Shown: positions 17,972 to 26,199, numbered from the stretch's first letter. The stretch is 64,000 nt of DNA from Streptomyces sp. XY006 (GCF_002237655.1 NZ_NOKT01000002.1:124001-188000), one strand, 5' to 3'. The notes: a model not told the origin generated them from the sequence alone. Translations and numbers: made by a program.

Positions 17972-19150
17972 TCAGCGCCGCACCCGCGGCATCCCCAGGC
18001 CGAGCCACGAGATGATCTCCCGCTGGATCTCGTTGTTGCCGCCGCCGAAGGTGAAGATGACCGCCGAGCGGTAGCCGCGCTCCAGTTCGCCGTGCAGGAC
18101 CGCGCCCGCCGAGCCCTCCTTGAGCGCGCCGGGGGCGGCGGTGATCTCCAGGAGCCAGGCGTAGGCGTCGCGCCGGGCCTCCGAGCCGTAGACCTTGACC
18201 GCGGAGGCGTCCTGCGGGGTGAGGGTGCCGTCCTGGACGGCGCCGACCATCTGCCGGTTGAGCAGTCTCAGCGCGTCCAGGCGGGCGTGGGTGCGGGCCA
18301 GGAGGCGGCGGACCCAGGGCAGGTCGGCGACGCGGCGCCCGTCGGCGAGCTTCGTCTCCCGCGCCCAGCGCTGTACGTCGTGCAGGGCGCGGATCGCCAT
18401 CGTGCCGTGGGCGGCCAGGGTCACGCGCTCGTGGTTGAGCTGGTTGGTGATCAGCCGCCAGCCCTGGTTCTCGGCGCCGACCCGGTGGGAGACGGGGACA
18501 CGGACGTTCTCGTAGTAGCTGGCGGTGGTGTCGTGCGAGGCGAGCGTGTTGATGAGGGTGCAGGAGTAGCCGGGGTCGGAGGTCGGCACCAGGAGCATGG
18601 TGATGCCCCGGTGCGGCGGCGCGGCCGGGTCGGTGCGCACGGCCAGCCACACCCAGTCGGCCGTGTCACCGTTGGTCGTCCAGATCTTCTGGCCGTTGAC
18701 GACGTACTCGTCCCCGTCCCGCACCGCGCGGGTGCGCAGTGCGGCGAGGTCGGTGCCCGCGCCGGGTTCGCTGTAGCCGATGGCGAAGTCGATCTCGCCG
18801 GAGAGGATCCGCGGCAGGAAGTAGGCCTTCTGCTCGTCGGTGCCGTACTGCATGATCGTCGGGCCGACGGTGTTCAGCGCCATGAGCGGCAGTGGGACCC
18901 CGGCCTGGGCGGCCTCGTCGAAGAAGATGAACTGCTCCGTCGCCGACAGGCCGCGCCCGCCGTACTCGCGCGGCCAGCCCACGCCGAGCCAGCCGTCGGA
19001 CCCGAGCCGCCGGATGGTCTCGCGGTAGAACCGCTTCTGGGCGGCCGGGTCCGTGTGCCGGGCGTACGCCTGGTCCGGGACCAGTTCGGCGAAGTAGGCG
19101 CGCAGTTCGCTGCGCAGCCGCTGCTGCTCGGGCGTGTCATCGAGGTGCAC
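17972..19150 (-). CDS. Acyl-CoA dehydrogenase
   Basis: The 392-aa flavoprotein shows FAIGYSEPGAGTDLAALRTRA (FAD/acyl-CoA loop), YVVNGQKIWTTNGDTADWVWLAVRTD, a helical C-terminal domain with RLLNRQMVGA and the end FGGGNNEIQREIISWLGLGMPR. QREIISWLGL is typical of FadE-type subunits of steroid/branched-chain catabolism. The G in GGGNNEIQ occupies the region that carries the catalytic Glu in other families, so the base must be placed by alignment. The GTG start follows GGAGG at 4 nt. A perfect KstR-type box lies 45 bp upstream. In mycobacteria such subunits often need a partner; none is adjacent. Confidence 0.86.
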   Translation of the reverse strand: MHLDDTPEQQRLRSELRAYFAELVPDQAYARHTDPAAQKRFYRETIRRLGSDGWLGVGWPREYGGRGLSATEQFIFFDEAAQAGVPLPLMALNTVGPTIMQYGTDEQKAYFLPRILSGEIDFAIGYSEPGAGTDLAALRTRAVRDGDEYVVNGQKIWTTNGDTADWVWLAVRTDPAAPPHRGITMLLVPTSDPGYSCTLINTLASHDTTASYYENVRVPVSHRVGAENQGWRLITNQLNHERVTLAAHGTMAIRALHDVQRWARETKLADGRRVADLPWVRRLLARTHARLDALRLLNRQMVGAVQDGTLTPQDASAVKVYGSEARRDAYAWLLEITAAPGALKEGSAGAVLHGELERGYRSAVIFTFGGGNNEIQREIISWLGLGMPRVRR

Positions 19151-19194
19151 GGCGCCTCCAGGCTCGGCCAGGGCGGTCCTGTCGGCGCACACCG

Positions 19195-19208
19195 TAGAAC
19201 GTGTTCCA
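19195..19208. promoter_or_regulatory. KstR-type operator
   Basis: TAGAACGTGTTCCA fits TnnAACnnGTTnnA exactly, the palindrome reported for KstR, the TetR-family repressor of cholesterol catabolism in mycobacteria and rhodococci. It lies 45 bp upstream of the acyl-CoA dehydrogenase start on the minus strand. No KstR gene is in the window. Confidence 0.7.
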
Positions 19209-19220
19209 GAAATAGGGAAT

Positions 19221-19365
19221 GGCGAGGGCAGGCCGCGATGGCGGGTCGTCGGCCGCACGGGTAGGCCTCGGTGGTGGCAGGCCGTTGGTCGGCGAGCGCA
19301 GACCACGGTGGTTCCAGACCGACGGCCGGCGAAGGCAGGCCGCGGTGGCGGGAGGCCGTCGGCGC
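19221..19365. repeat. About four degenerate 35-37 bp tandem repeats
   Basis: Units begin GGCGAGGGCAGGCCGCGATG (19221), a divergent copy near 19256, GGCGAGCGCAGACCACGGTG (19291) and GGCGAAGGCAGGCCGCGGTG (19328). They fill the gap between the acyl-CoA dehydrogenase and the copper-protein gene. Confidence 0.7.
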
Positions 19366-19372
19366 GGTGTGG

Positions 19373-19747
19373 TCAGTTCAGCGTCGCGAGGAAGTCCGTG
19401 CAGGCCCGCGCGCAGGCGCGGCAGGCCGCCGCCGAGTCCTCGGCCCCCGGTTGCCGGTCGAAGACGTGCGCGGCCTCCAGACACACGGTCCGGCACCACT
19501 CCACCTGGACGCGGATGCTGTTCTCGTCCACCTGGTTCTGCTCGGACAGCACACGGCAGGTCGCGTCGCAGACCTCCGCGCACATGATGCCCTTGCGCCG
19601 TACGAGTTCCTGGTTCTCGGTGCCGTCGGGATCCACGAGGCTCGCGCGCAACGCGCACGCCCGGGCGCACTCGGTGCACGCCTGGGCACAGGCGAAACGG
19701 TCCTCCAGGAACCGGAACAGCTCCTGCTGGGATGTCGTCGAAGTCAC
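19373..19747 (-). CDS. Four-helix-bundle copper-binding protein (Csp/DUF326-like)
   Basis: The 124-aa cytosolic protein has twelve Cys in helical CxxxC spacing: FACAQACTECARACAL, GIMCAEVCDATCRVL, VEWCRTVCLEA and ACRACARACTDF. This is the pattern of copper-storage (Csp-like) four-helix proteins, which bind many Cu(I) ions inside the bundle. No Tat or Sec leader is seen, so it is Csp3-like in location. The GTG at 19747 is the most likely start. No SD is visible; TACCCG lies 6 nt upstream, so leaderless translation is possible. A role in copper buffering is inferred from the Cys pattern. Confidence 0.85.
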   Translation of the reverse strand: MTSTTSQQELFRFLEDRFACAQACTECARACALRASLVDPDGTENQELVRRKGIMCAEVCDATCRVLSEQNQVDENSIRVQVEWCRTVCLEAAHVFDRQPGAEDSAAACRACARACTDFLATLN

Positions 19748-19870
19748 ACCGGGCGGGTAGCCCCGCCGATGCCGGTCAAACCCGGTCCCGCCACGGGTTC
19801 CGGCCGTTTTCCGGACCGGCGCGCCGGGCACTCGGCCGGCCCGGAAGGCCGACGCGCGGAGGTGGGTCAC

Positions 19871-20287
19871 ATGCCAGGGCGAGAGGAGCTCCCGTCGACC
19901 GTGGAGCGCTCCTCGAAGGAGGCGCAGCGCACCTGGATCAAGGCGCACGACTCGGCCGTGGAGATTTACGGCGAGGGCGAACGCGCGCACCGCACGGCCT
20001 TCGGCGCGCTGAAGCACACGCACGAGAAGGTCGGCGACCACTGGGAGCGCAAGGAGGGCGGCCGCAAGGGCCCTTCGGACCCCCGGTCGGCCCGCCCCCG
20101 GCAGCGGGGCGGCCGCAGCAGCGAGGGCGTCGACGAACAGGCCTCGAAGGCGCACCTCTACGAACTCGCGCGGCGGCTGGGCGTCGAGGGGCGTTCGCGC
20201 ATGTCGAAGGCGGAGCTGCTGGACGCCCTCCGCAAGGAGAACCGCTCCCGTACCCGCTCCTCGCGGCCGTCGGCACGATCGAGGTGA
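19871..20287 (+). CDS. ChaB family protein with Rho-N-like C-terminus
   Basis: The 138-aa protein has an N-terminal ChaB domain: REELPSTVERSSKEAQRTWIKAHDSAVEIYG, ending KHTHEKVGDHWERK. A basic linker follows, then a Rho-termination-factor N-like fold, KAHLYELARRLGVEGRSRMSKAELLDALRK, and a basic tail. ChaB was named as a cation-transport regulator in E. coli, but in actinobacteria the ChaB/Rho-N combination has no settled function; nucleic-acid binding by the C-terminus is inferred. The ATG at 19871 was chosen because the ChaB domain starts there. Confidence 0.8.
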   Translation: MPGREELPSTVERSSKEAQRTWIKAHDSAVEIYGEGERAHRTAFGALKHTHEKVGDHWERKEGGRKGPSDPRSARPRQRGGRSSEGVDEQASKAHLYELARRLGVEGRSRMSKAELLDALRKENRSRTRSSRPSARSR

Positions 20288-20324
20288 CCCGGTTCATGGC
20301 GGGGCCCGGGGGTACTCGCGTGCC

Positions 20325-20690
20325 ATGAATACCGCATGGATGGAGCTGGCCGCGGGCCGAGGCGCCCTCGGCATCGGGCTGGGTGTGGCGGGCGTGGTGG
20401 TCGTGGCCCTGCTGCTGGGGGCCTTCGTCCTCGGCTTTCGCACCAAGCGCAAGGAACCGCCCACGCCGCGACCGGAGGAACAGCCGCGGATGCCCGCAGG
20501 CGGGCCGGTCCGCGAGACGCTCGAGCGCCGGGAACCCGACGAGATGCCGAGAAGCGAGGAGCGTCTGACGCCGCACGAGCTGAAGACGAACGGCCGTCAG
20601 AGCGACCGGACGAGCGCCTCGCAGGAGCGCCCGCGCTGGAACGAGGGCAGCAGCGGCGGATTCGGCAGCGGCGGACCGGGCGCCCGCTGA
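20325..20690 (+). CDS. DUF6479 family small membrane protein
   Basis: The 121-aa protein has one N-terminal membrane span (GIGLGVAGVVVVALLLGAFVLGF, about residues 16-38) and the conserved tail KRKEPPTPRPEEQPRMPAGG, VRETLERREPDEMPRSEERLTPHELK and RWNEGSSGGFGSGG. This combination is typical of the Streptomyces DUF6479 family. The function is unknown; the tail is probably cytosolic because of the basic residues after the span. It may be transcribed with the upstream ChaB gene (37-bp gap). Confidence 0.78.
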   Translation: MNTAWMELAAGRGALGIGLGVAGVVVVALLLGAFVLGFRTKRKEPPTPRPEEQPRMPAGGPVRETLERREPDEMPRSEERLTPHELKTNGRQSDRTSASQERPRWNEGSSGGFGSGGPGAR

Positions 20691-20774
20691 CCTCCCCACC
20701 GCTCCCCCGTCACACCGTCCTCAGTCATCCCAACCCCGGCCGTACATCACGTCGTACACAGGGAAGTGAGAACC

Positions 20775-21128
20775 ATGGCCGATCCCGCCCGCACCACCCT
20801 GCCGCTGCCCGACTACGACCATCTGCCGATCGGCGGCCTGGAGAGCCGTGTGCGGTCGCTGTCCGCGGACGAGGTCGAGGCACTGCTGGCGTACGAGCGG
20901 TCACACACCGACCGGCTGCCGGTGACCGAACTGCTCGGCTCCCGGCTGGAGCAGTTGCGCGCGGGCGCCGAGCCGACGTCCGGCGACCCGAACGCCCTGC
21001 GTCCGGAGTCGGGGCACGGCGGCCAGGGCGGTTCACGCGTGACCCCGGCGACGTCGCCGCAGCCGCACAGCGCTCCGCCGCACGGCACGCCGGACCAGCC
21101 CGGCCAGCCGAAGGCGAACCGCACCTAG
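20775..21128 (+). CDS. Conserved actinobacterial hypothetical protein (DUF8129-like)
   Basis: The 117-aa protein has the conserved core LPDYDHLPIGGLESRVRSL followed by EVEALLAYERSHTDRLPV and LLGSRLEQLRAGAEP. A disordered Pro/Gly/Ser-rich tail follows. I recall this PxYDxLP...LLxYExxH...RxPV pattern in many Streptomyces proteins of unknown role. The ATG at 20775 is preferred to a GTG nine bases earlier because GGGAAGTGAG lies at proper spacing. A strong terminator follows. Confidence 0.7.
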   Translation: MADPARTTLPLPDYDHLPIGGLESRVRSLSADEVEALLAYERSHTDRLPVTELLGSRLEQLRAGAEPTSGDPNALRPESGHGGQGGSRVTPATSPQPHSAPPHGTPDQPGQPKANRT

Positions 21129-21159
21129 CCGAGCCGCGACCGCATCACTGACCGAGGAG

Positions 21160-21187
21160 AGGGCCCGTGCCGTGCACGGGCCCTTTT
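21160..21187 (+). terminator. Rho-independent terminator
   Basis: GGGCCCGTGC-CGT-GCACGGGCCC is a perfect 10-bp stem followed by TTTTC, about 30 bp after the stop of the gene ending at 21128. It is the clearest intrinsic terminator in the window. Confidence 0.85.
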
Positions 21188-21309
21188 CGCTGCCCTGCTG
21201 CCCCACCCCTCGGGGAGTGAGGTGGATCACAGGTTTAGGGTGCAGCGTGGAGGGGGGTCCAGCGTCTTTCGAGAGGTGTAGGAGGCCACTGAGACGCGGG
21301 ACGGTGAGG

Positions 21310-21819
21310 ATGGAGCAGATTCGGGGGGCGGACGGCTTCGACGAGTTCGCGGCCGCCCGTTGGTCGGCGCTGCTCCATGTCGCCCGGCTGCTCACGGGGG
21401 GCGACCGGCAGCGGGCCGAGGATCTGGTGCAGGAGGCCCTGGTCAAGCTGTGGTTCGCATGGCCGAAGGTGGCCGAACAGGCTCCCGAGGCCTATGTCCG
21501 CACCGTGCTCGTGCGGCTGGCGGCCCGTTCGGCGCGGCGCCGCTGGTGGGGCGAGCGGCCGGTGGAGCAACTGCCCGACCGCGCCGACCCGGGCGACATG
21601 TCGTCCGCGGTCGCGGAACGCTCCCGGCTGGAGGCGGCCCTGGCGCTGCTGTCGCCGAAGCAGCGGGCCGCGGTGGTGCTGCGCTACTACGAGGACCTGC
21701 CCGAGGCCCAGGTCGCCCAGGCGCTGGGCTGTCCGGTCGGCACGGCACGGTCCCACGCGTCACGCGGAGTCGCCCGGCTCCGCCAGCTCCTGTCCGACGC
21801 CGTCAGGCCCGTGGGGTGA
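21310..21819 (+). CDS. ECF RNA polymerase sigma factor, SigE family
   Basis: This 169-aa sigma-70 factor has region 2 (FDEFAAARWSALLHVARLLTGG, RAEDLVQEALVKLWFAWPKV) and region 4 (LEAALALLSPKQRAAVVLRYYEDLPEAQVAQALGCPVGTARSHASRGVARLRQLL). It matches the Streptomyces SigE-like (ECF41/SigE70-type) group. The ATG at 21310 is chosen by homology. AGGAGG at 21280-21285 is about 24 nt upstream and would better fit an in-frame CTG at 21289 (or GTG 21304), so the true start is uncertain. It is followed after 11 bp by a membrane protein, probably its partner. Confidence 0.88.
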   Translation: MEQIRGADGFDEFAAARWSALLHVARLLTGGDRQRAEDLVQEALVKLWFAWPKVAEQAPEAYVRTVLVRLAARSARRRWWGERPVEQLPDRADPGDMSSAVAERSRLEAALALLSPKQRAAVVLRYYEDLPEAQVAQALGCPVGTARSHASRGVARLRQLLSDAVRPVG

Positions 21820-21830
21820 AGGGAGAAGCG

Positions 21831-22349
21831 ATGGACGACTTCGAGCGGGACCTGTCGCGCCTGATGCGCGACACCCGGCAGCACACCCCCTACGAGGCCG
21901 AGCACCGGCAGCGGCTGCACGCGGGCATCCGGGCCCGGCGCCGGGCCCGGATGCTGTGGAAGGCGGGCGGTTCCGCCGTCGCGGTGGCCGGGATCAGTGT
22001 CGGACTGGCCCTGCTGCCCGGCCTGCTCACCCGCGCCCAGCCCCCCGCCGACCACCGGCCGCAGCCGTCGACCAGCCCGACCGTGCAGGTCGACACCACC
22101 CCCACCACCGACGCGCCGGACCCGAGCCCCACCCCGACACGGCCGGAGTCGACGGCGCCCGCGACCACCGGCGGGGTCACGCCGTCCGGGACCACGAGCG
22201 CGCCGAGCGACCCCACGCCGAGCGCCACGCCCTCCACGAGCCGGAGCACATCGGCGCCGCCCACACCCCCGCCCTCCCCCACGCCAACGACGGTGCCGCC
22301 GTCCGTCCTGGAGTCGGAGGAACCTTCCGCGTCGGCCTCCATCGAGTAG
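21831..22349 (+). CDS. Membrane-anchored protein partner of the sigma factor
   Basis: The 172-aa protein has a charged cytosolic N-terminus (MDDFERDLSRLMRDTRQHTPYEAEHRQRLHAGIRARRRARML), one membrane span (AVAVAGISVGLALLPGLL, about residues 52-69) and a long extracellular Pro/Thr/Ser tail. GGGAGAAG precedes the ATG. Its position 11 bp after an ECF sigma gene and its topology suggest an anti-sigma-like role. There is no zinc-binding HxxxCxxC motif, so it is not a classical ZAS-domain anti-sigma factor. Confidence 0.7.
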   Translation: MDDFERDLSRLMRDTRQHTPYEAEHRQRLHAGIRARRRARMLWKAGGSAVAVAGISVGLALLPGLLTRAQPPADHRPQPSTSPTVQVDTTPTTDAPDPSPTPTRPESTAPATTGGVTPSGTTSAPSDPTPSATPSTSRSTSAPPTPPPSPTPTTVPPSVLESEEPSASASIE

Positions 22350-22374
22350 CCGCCGCTCCGGCGGACCCTGCGTC

Positions 22375-22389
22375 GGGGCGGGACGCCCC
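22375..22389 (+). terminator. GC hairpin after the sigma-factor operon
   Basis: GGGGCG-GGA-CGCCCC lies 25 bp after the stop at 22349 and before the glycosyltransferase start. No T-tract follows. It is a plausible Streptomyces terminator. Confidence 0.45.
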
Positions 22390-22499
22390 GCCTCCCGTCA
22401 CCGCACCACCCCTCACCCGGCACCCCCACGGGCGCCTTCGGCATGCCCGCGACCGGCGCCGGGCTCCGCCCCGCGCCAGAAAGAGACCGTGACACAGCC

Positions 22500-23780
22500 A
22501 TGAGAACCGCACGGCGGTCGCCGCTGATCGACCGCCCGACACCGAGCGAGCCGGCCGCGCTGCCGCGTCGCGCGCCCTTGTCCGCGCACCACCCGGAGCC
22601 GGTCCTCGACGTGGTGGTCCCGGTGTACAACGAGGAACGGGACCTGGAGCCCTGCGTCCGGCGTCTGCACGCGCACCTCGCCGAGACCTTCCCTTACTCC
22701 TTCCGGATCACCGTCGCCGACAACGCCAGCACCGACCGGACGCCGGTGATCGCCGCGCGGCTGGCCGCCGAACTGCCCGGCACCCACTGGCTCCGGCTGG
22801 CCGAGAAGGGCCGCGGCCGTGCGCTGCACACCGCCTGGTCGCGCTCCCGGGCACCGGTCCTGGCCTATCTGGACGTGGACCTGTCCACCGACCTCGCGGC
22901 CCTGCTGCCGCTGGTCGCGCCGCTGATCTCGGGGCACTCCGACATCGCGATCGGCACCCGGCTGGCGCGGGGGGCCCGCGTGGTGCGCGGACCGAAGCGG
23001 GAGATCATCTCGCGCTGCTACAACGGGCTGCTGCGCTCCACGCTCGCCGTGGGGTTCTCCGACGCGCAGTGCGGGTTCAAGGCGGTGCGGCGGGACGTCG
23101 CCGAGCGGCTGTTGCCGCTGGTGGAGGACCGCGCGTGGTTCTTCGACACCGAGCTGCTGGTCATCGCCGAGCGCGCGGGGCTGCGGATACACGAGGTGCC
23201 GGTGGACTGGGTGGACGACCCCGACAGCCGGGTGCACCTGCTGTCCACGGCACTGGCCGATCTGCGCGGCATGGCCCGGCTCGGCCGCGCCCTGGCCGGC
23301 GGCCGGCTGCCGCTGACCGCGCTGCACCGCAGTGATGCCGAGCCGGCCGGGGAACTGCCCGACGGACTGGCCCGGCAGGCGGTCCGGTTCGCCGCCGTGG
23401 GCGCCGCGAGCACCCTGTTCTACCTCCTGCTGTACACGGCGTTCAGACCGGCCTCGGGAGCACAGGCCGCCAACGCGCTCGCCCTGCTCACCGGCGCGGT
23501 CGCCAACACCGCCGCCAACCGGCGGCTCACCTTCGGGATCCGGGGCCGCGGCGGGGCGCTGCGCCACCATCTCAAGGGCCTCGCGGCGTTCCTGATCGGG
23601 CTGTCCCTGACCAGCGGATCGCTGGCCGCCCTGCACCACGGCGCGCCCGACGCCGGCCGCCTGGTCGAGCTCGCGACGCTGATCGCCGCCAACCTGGCCG
23701 CGACGCTGCTGCGCTTCCTCCTCTTCCGGGCCTGGGTGTTCCCCGCCCGTTCCGTCCGCCGCACGACAGGACCCGCATGA
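22500..23780 (+). CDS. GT2 glycosyltransferase fused to a GtrA-like membrane domain
   Basis: The 426-aa protein has a DPM1/GT2 domain (LDVVVPVYNEERDLEPCVRRL about residues 35-55, DNASTDRTP, the DxD-type AYLDVDLSTD and GFKAVRRD). From about residue 285 a GtrA-type domain has four hydrophobic segments (RFAAVGAASTLFYLLLYTAF, NTAANRRLTFG, FLIGLSLTSGSLAAL, ATLLRFLLFRAWVF). Such enzymes transfer sugar from a nucleotide donor to polyprenyl phosphate and flip it. The downstream gene overlaps it by 4 bp (ATGA), so the mannosyltransferase-like protein probably uses the lipid-linked sugar. Confidence 0.88.
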   Translation: MRTARRSPLIDRPTPSEPAALPRRAPLSAHHPEPVLDVVVPVYNEERDLEPCVRRLHAHLAETFPYSFRITVADNASTDRTPVIAARLAAELPGTHWLRLAEKGRGRALHTAWSRSRAPVLAYLDVDLSTDLAALLPLVAPLISGHSDIAIGTRLARGARVVRGPKREIISRCYNGLLRSTLAVGFSDAQCGFKAVRRDVAERLLPLVEDRAWFFDTELLVIAERAGLRIHEVPVDWVDDPDSRVHLLSTALADLRGMARLGRALAGGRLPLTALHRSDAEPAGELPDGLARQAVRFAAVGAASTLFYLLLYTAFRPASGAQAANALALLTGAVANTAANRRLTFGIRGRGGALRHHLKGLAAFLIGLSLTSGSLAALHHGAPDAGRLVELATLIAANLAATLLRFLLFRAWVFPARSVRRTTGPA

Positions 23781-25039
23781 GCACCGTCGAGCTGCACCGG
23801 CCGCCGTCCGGTCCCGGCCTCCCCCGAGTCCCGCCCCGGTCCGAGGAGTTCCGGCGACGGCTGCGCGGGGCGGCCGCACGCTACGGGCCCGTGCTGCTGA
23901 CGTACGGCGTGCTGAAGCTGGCCGGCTTCGCCGTCTTCATGTACCTGCTGGACTCCGCGGGCGACTTCCGGAAGAAGAACCCGCGCTTCGGCGGCGGCGA
24001 ACACCCCTGGGACGTCCTGGCGAGCTGGGACGGCTGGTGGTACCAGCAGATCGCCGCGCACGGCTACGACCCCGCGCTCGTACCGGTCCCGGGTGCGAAG
24101 GGCCTGATCACCCTCGAAGGCAACTCGGCGGCGTTCTTCCCGCTGTACCCGGCGCTGACGCGGCTGGTCTCGGAGTGCACCGGGCTCGGCCTGTACGGCG
24201 CCGGCATGACGGTCTCCGTCGTGGCCTCCTTCGTCGCCGCGCTCGGCATCTACACCGTCACGCACCGCCTGGGCGGCCACCGGGCCGGTCTGGTGGCCGC
24301 CGGACTGTGGGCGGTCTGGCCCGGCTCGGGGACGGAGTGGTCGGGGTACTCGGAGTCCCTCTACACGGCCGTCGCCGCCTGGGCCTGTCACGCCGTCATG
24401 TCCCGCCGCTGGCTGACCGCGGGGCTGCTGACCTGCGCGGCCGGGCTCTGCCGGCCCACCGCCGTGGCACTGGTCGCCGCACTGGCCTTCGCCGCCGTGC
24501 TGTCCCTGCGCCGGCGGGAGGACGGGCTGCGCCGTCCGCTGGCCGCCGTGGCGATCGCCCCGCTGGGCCTGTTCGGCTATCTCGCCTGGGTCAACCACCG
24601 CATGGGCGACATCAACGGCTACTCCAAGCTCCAGGACGGCGCCTGGGCCCACAAGTTCGACTGGGGAGCCCACACGCTCACCGTGCTGACCTCCCTCCCC
24701 GTGGGGCACTTCGACTACCTCTTCGCGATGCCCTTCGAGGACGTCATCGGGGTGTGCGTGGTGCTGGCGGTGCCGGTGCTGACGGTGCTGCTGCTGCGCC
24801 TGCGGCCGCCCGGCGTGCTCGTCGTCTACACCGTGCTGTCGTATCTGATGGTGATGACGACCCAGCAGATCTTCGGCAACGTCTCCCGCTATCTGCTGCC
24901 GCTCTTCCCGCTGTTCATCCCCCTGGCGCTCGCGATGCGCCGCCTGCGCCTGCCGTCCCTGGCGACGGTGCTCGGCACCGCGGCCCTGGCCTCCGGCTCG
25001 TACGCGGGGTACGTATTGTTCGAACTCGGGGTGCCCTAG
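23777..25039 (+). CDS. Polytopic membrane mannosyltransferase-like protein (PIG-V/GT-C type)
   Basis: The 420-aa integral membrane protein has many hydrophobic helices. The first outer loop carries VLASWDGWWYQQIAAHGYDP, the WD-xxx-Y signature of PIG-V-like and related bacterial GT-C glycosyltransferases. Later segments include FFPLYPALTRL, LWAVWPGSGTEWSGYSESLYT and NVSRYLLPLFPLFIPLA. It starts inside the stop of the GT2-GtrA gene (ATGA), so the two are translationally coupled. Together they could add a sugar from polyprenyl phosphate to an exported protein or glycan. The acceptor is unknown. Confidence 0.82.
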   Translation: MSTVELHRPPSGPGLPRVPPRSEEFRRRLRGAAARYGPVLLTYGVLKLAGFAVFMYLLDSAGDFRKKNPRFGGGEHPWDVLASWDGWWYQQIAAHGYDPALVPVPGAKGLITLEGNSAAFFPLYPALTRLVSECTGLGLYGAGMTVSVVASFVAALGIYTVTHRLGGHRAGLVAAGLWAVWPGSGTEWSGYSESLYTAVAAWACHAVMSRRWLTAGLLTCAAGLCRPTAVALVAALAFAAVLSLRRREDGLRRPLAAVAIAPLGLFGYLAWVNHRMGDINGYSKLQDGAWAHKFDWGAHTLTVLTSLPVGHFDYLFAMPFEDVIGVCVVLAVPVLTVLLLRLRPPGVLVVYTVLSYLMVMTTQQIFGNVSRYLLPLFPLFIPLALAMRRLRLPSLATVLGTAALASGSYAGYVLFELGVP

Positions 25040-25127
25040 GCCCTCCTGCGGCCCCCGGGGCCGGACGGCATACTGATCTTGCACGACACGGGATCGGTCG
25101 CGAGGGCCGGAGAGGGGAGGACGGGAC

Positions 25128-25583
25128 GTGACCACCGCAGGACCGGGCGGGCGGGGAACGCCCGGCGAGCCGGACGGCGTCTCCCCGGTGCCGGACGAGG
25201 TGTGGCTGCGCTTCCTCACGGACAGCGAGTCCGCCATACGCTCCTCCGCCCCCAGGGAACCCTCCGCGAGGGAACGGGCCAGCGGCCGGCAGCCCCAGCC
25301 CGCGCAGACCGTCGGCGACCTGTGGCAGCCCGAGGAGCTGTGGGTCCGGGTGGCCTGGCGGGACCTGGACCGACGGGCCAGGGCCCGGCGCGTGGGACGG
25401 GTCGTCGCCACCGCCGCCGCGGTGGCCCTCGCCCTCGGCGCCTGGTCCCGGCTGGCCACCAGCCCCGGCGCGGGCGACCGGCCCGGAGACGGCACCGTGC
25501 GGCAGGTCGAGGGCGCCACCGTGGGCCTGCCCACGGCCACTCCCCACCCGTCCGGATCGCCGTCCCCGCAGCGCTCCGGATAG
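25128..25583 (+). CDS. Conserved hypothetical single-span membrane protein
   Basis: The 151-aa protein has the segment VPDEVWLRFLTDSESAIRSSAPREPSARER, a second conserved-looking stretch DLWQPEELWVRVAWRDLDRRARARR, and one span (VVATAAAVALALGAW, about residues 97-111). A short Pro/Ser-rich outer tail follows. The GTG start follows GGGGAGG. It is separated from the GT-C gene by 88 bp that contain a possible -10 (CATACT). I know this architecture from Streptomyces proteins near glycosyltransferases but not its function. Confidence 0.65.
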   Translation: MTTAGPGGRGTPGEPDGVSPVPDEVWLRFLTDSESAIRSSAPREPSARERASGRQPQPAQTVGDLWQPEELWVRVAWRDLDRRARARRVGRVVATAAAVALALGAWSRLATSPGAGDRPGDGTVRQVEGATVGLPTATPHPSGSPSPQRSG

Positions 25584-25713
25584 CACACACGGACGAGACC
25601 CCGCCCGCGCGGCCGCCTACGATGAGCCCCACGGGCCGGATCCGGACGCCGGTCCGCACGGCCCCACGCAGCCGAGTCCGCCGGCACGCGCACGCCGACC
25701 GAAGGGGACAGTC

Positions 25714-26199
25714 ATGAGCGCGCCCCGCCTCAGCAGTACGCCGTTGCCCGGCATCGGCGTCCGCTACGACCTGACGACCCGGGAGCACCGCCGCCTGTCG
25801 GTGGTCGCCCACCGCGACGGCCTACGGACGGTCAGCGCCTACCGCGAGGACGATCCGGACGCCTGCGACCTCTCCGTGCGGCTCACCGCTGAGGAGGCGG
25901 CCACCCTCATCGACGCGCTGATGCCCGCTCACCACACACCGAACCTGCTGTCCACCACCGACCTGGGGCTCGTGGCCGAGCGGATCGAACTGCCCGGCTC
26001 CTCGCACTGGAACGGGCGGCTGCTGGGCGAGTCCCGGATCCGCACCGAGACCGGCGCCTCCGTCGTCGCGGTGCTGCGCCGGGCCGAGGCGATCCCCTCC
26101 CCCGCCCCGGACTTCCGGCTCGCCGGCGGTGACGTCCTCATCGTGATCGGAACCCGCGAGGGCGTGGAGGCGGCCGCCGCGATACTCGGGCGGGACTGA
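25714..26199 (+). CDS. Orphan RCK_C (TrkA-C) protein, KhtT-like
   Basis: The 161-aa protein has an N-terminal alpha/beta domain (LPGIGVRYDLTTREHRRLSVVAHRDG, as in KhtT). A C-terminal RCK_C domain (SSHWNGRLLGESRIRTETGASVVAVLRR, ending RLAGGDVLIVIGTREGVEAAAAIL) would bind a regulatory ligand such as a cyclic dinucleotide. KhtT-type proteins gate a KhtU K+/H+ antiporter that is usually encoded next door. Here the next gene is convergent and unrelated, so the transporter is missing. GAAGGGGA precedes the ATG. Confidence 0.82.
   Translation: MSAPRLSSTPLPGIGVRYDLTTREHRRLSVVAHRDGLRTVSAYREDDPDACDLSVRLTAEEAATLIDALMPAHHTPNLLSTTDLGLVAERIELPGSSHWNGRLLGESRIRTETGASVVAVLRRAEAIPSPAPDFRLAGGDVLIVIGTREGVEAAAAILGRD

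Noticed and set aside
17554..18015. Plus-strand 153-codon open frame
   Set aside because: It has low-complexity composition, no motif, and overlaps the 3' end of the acyl-CoA dehydrogenase.
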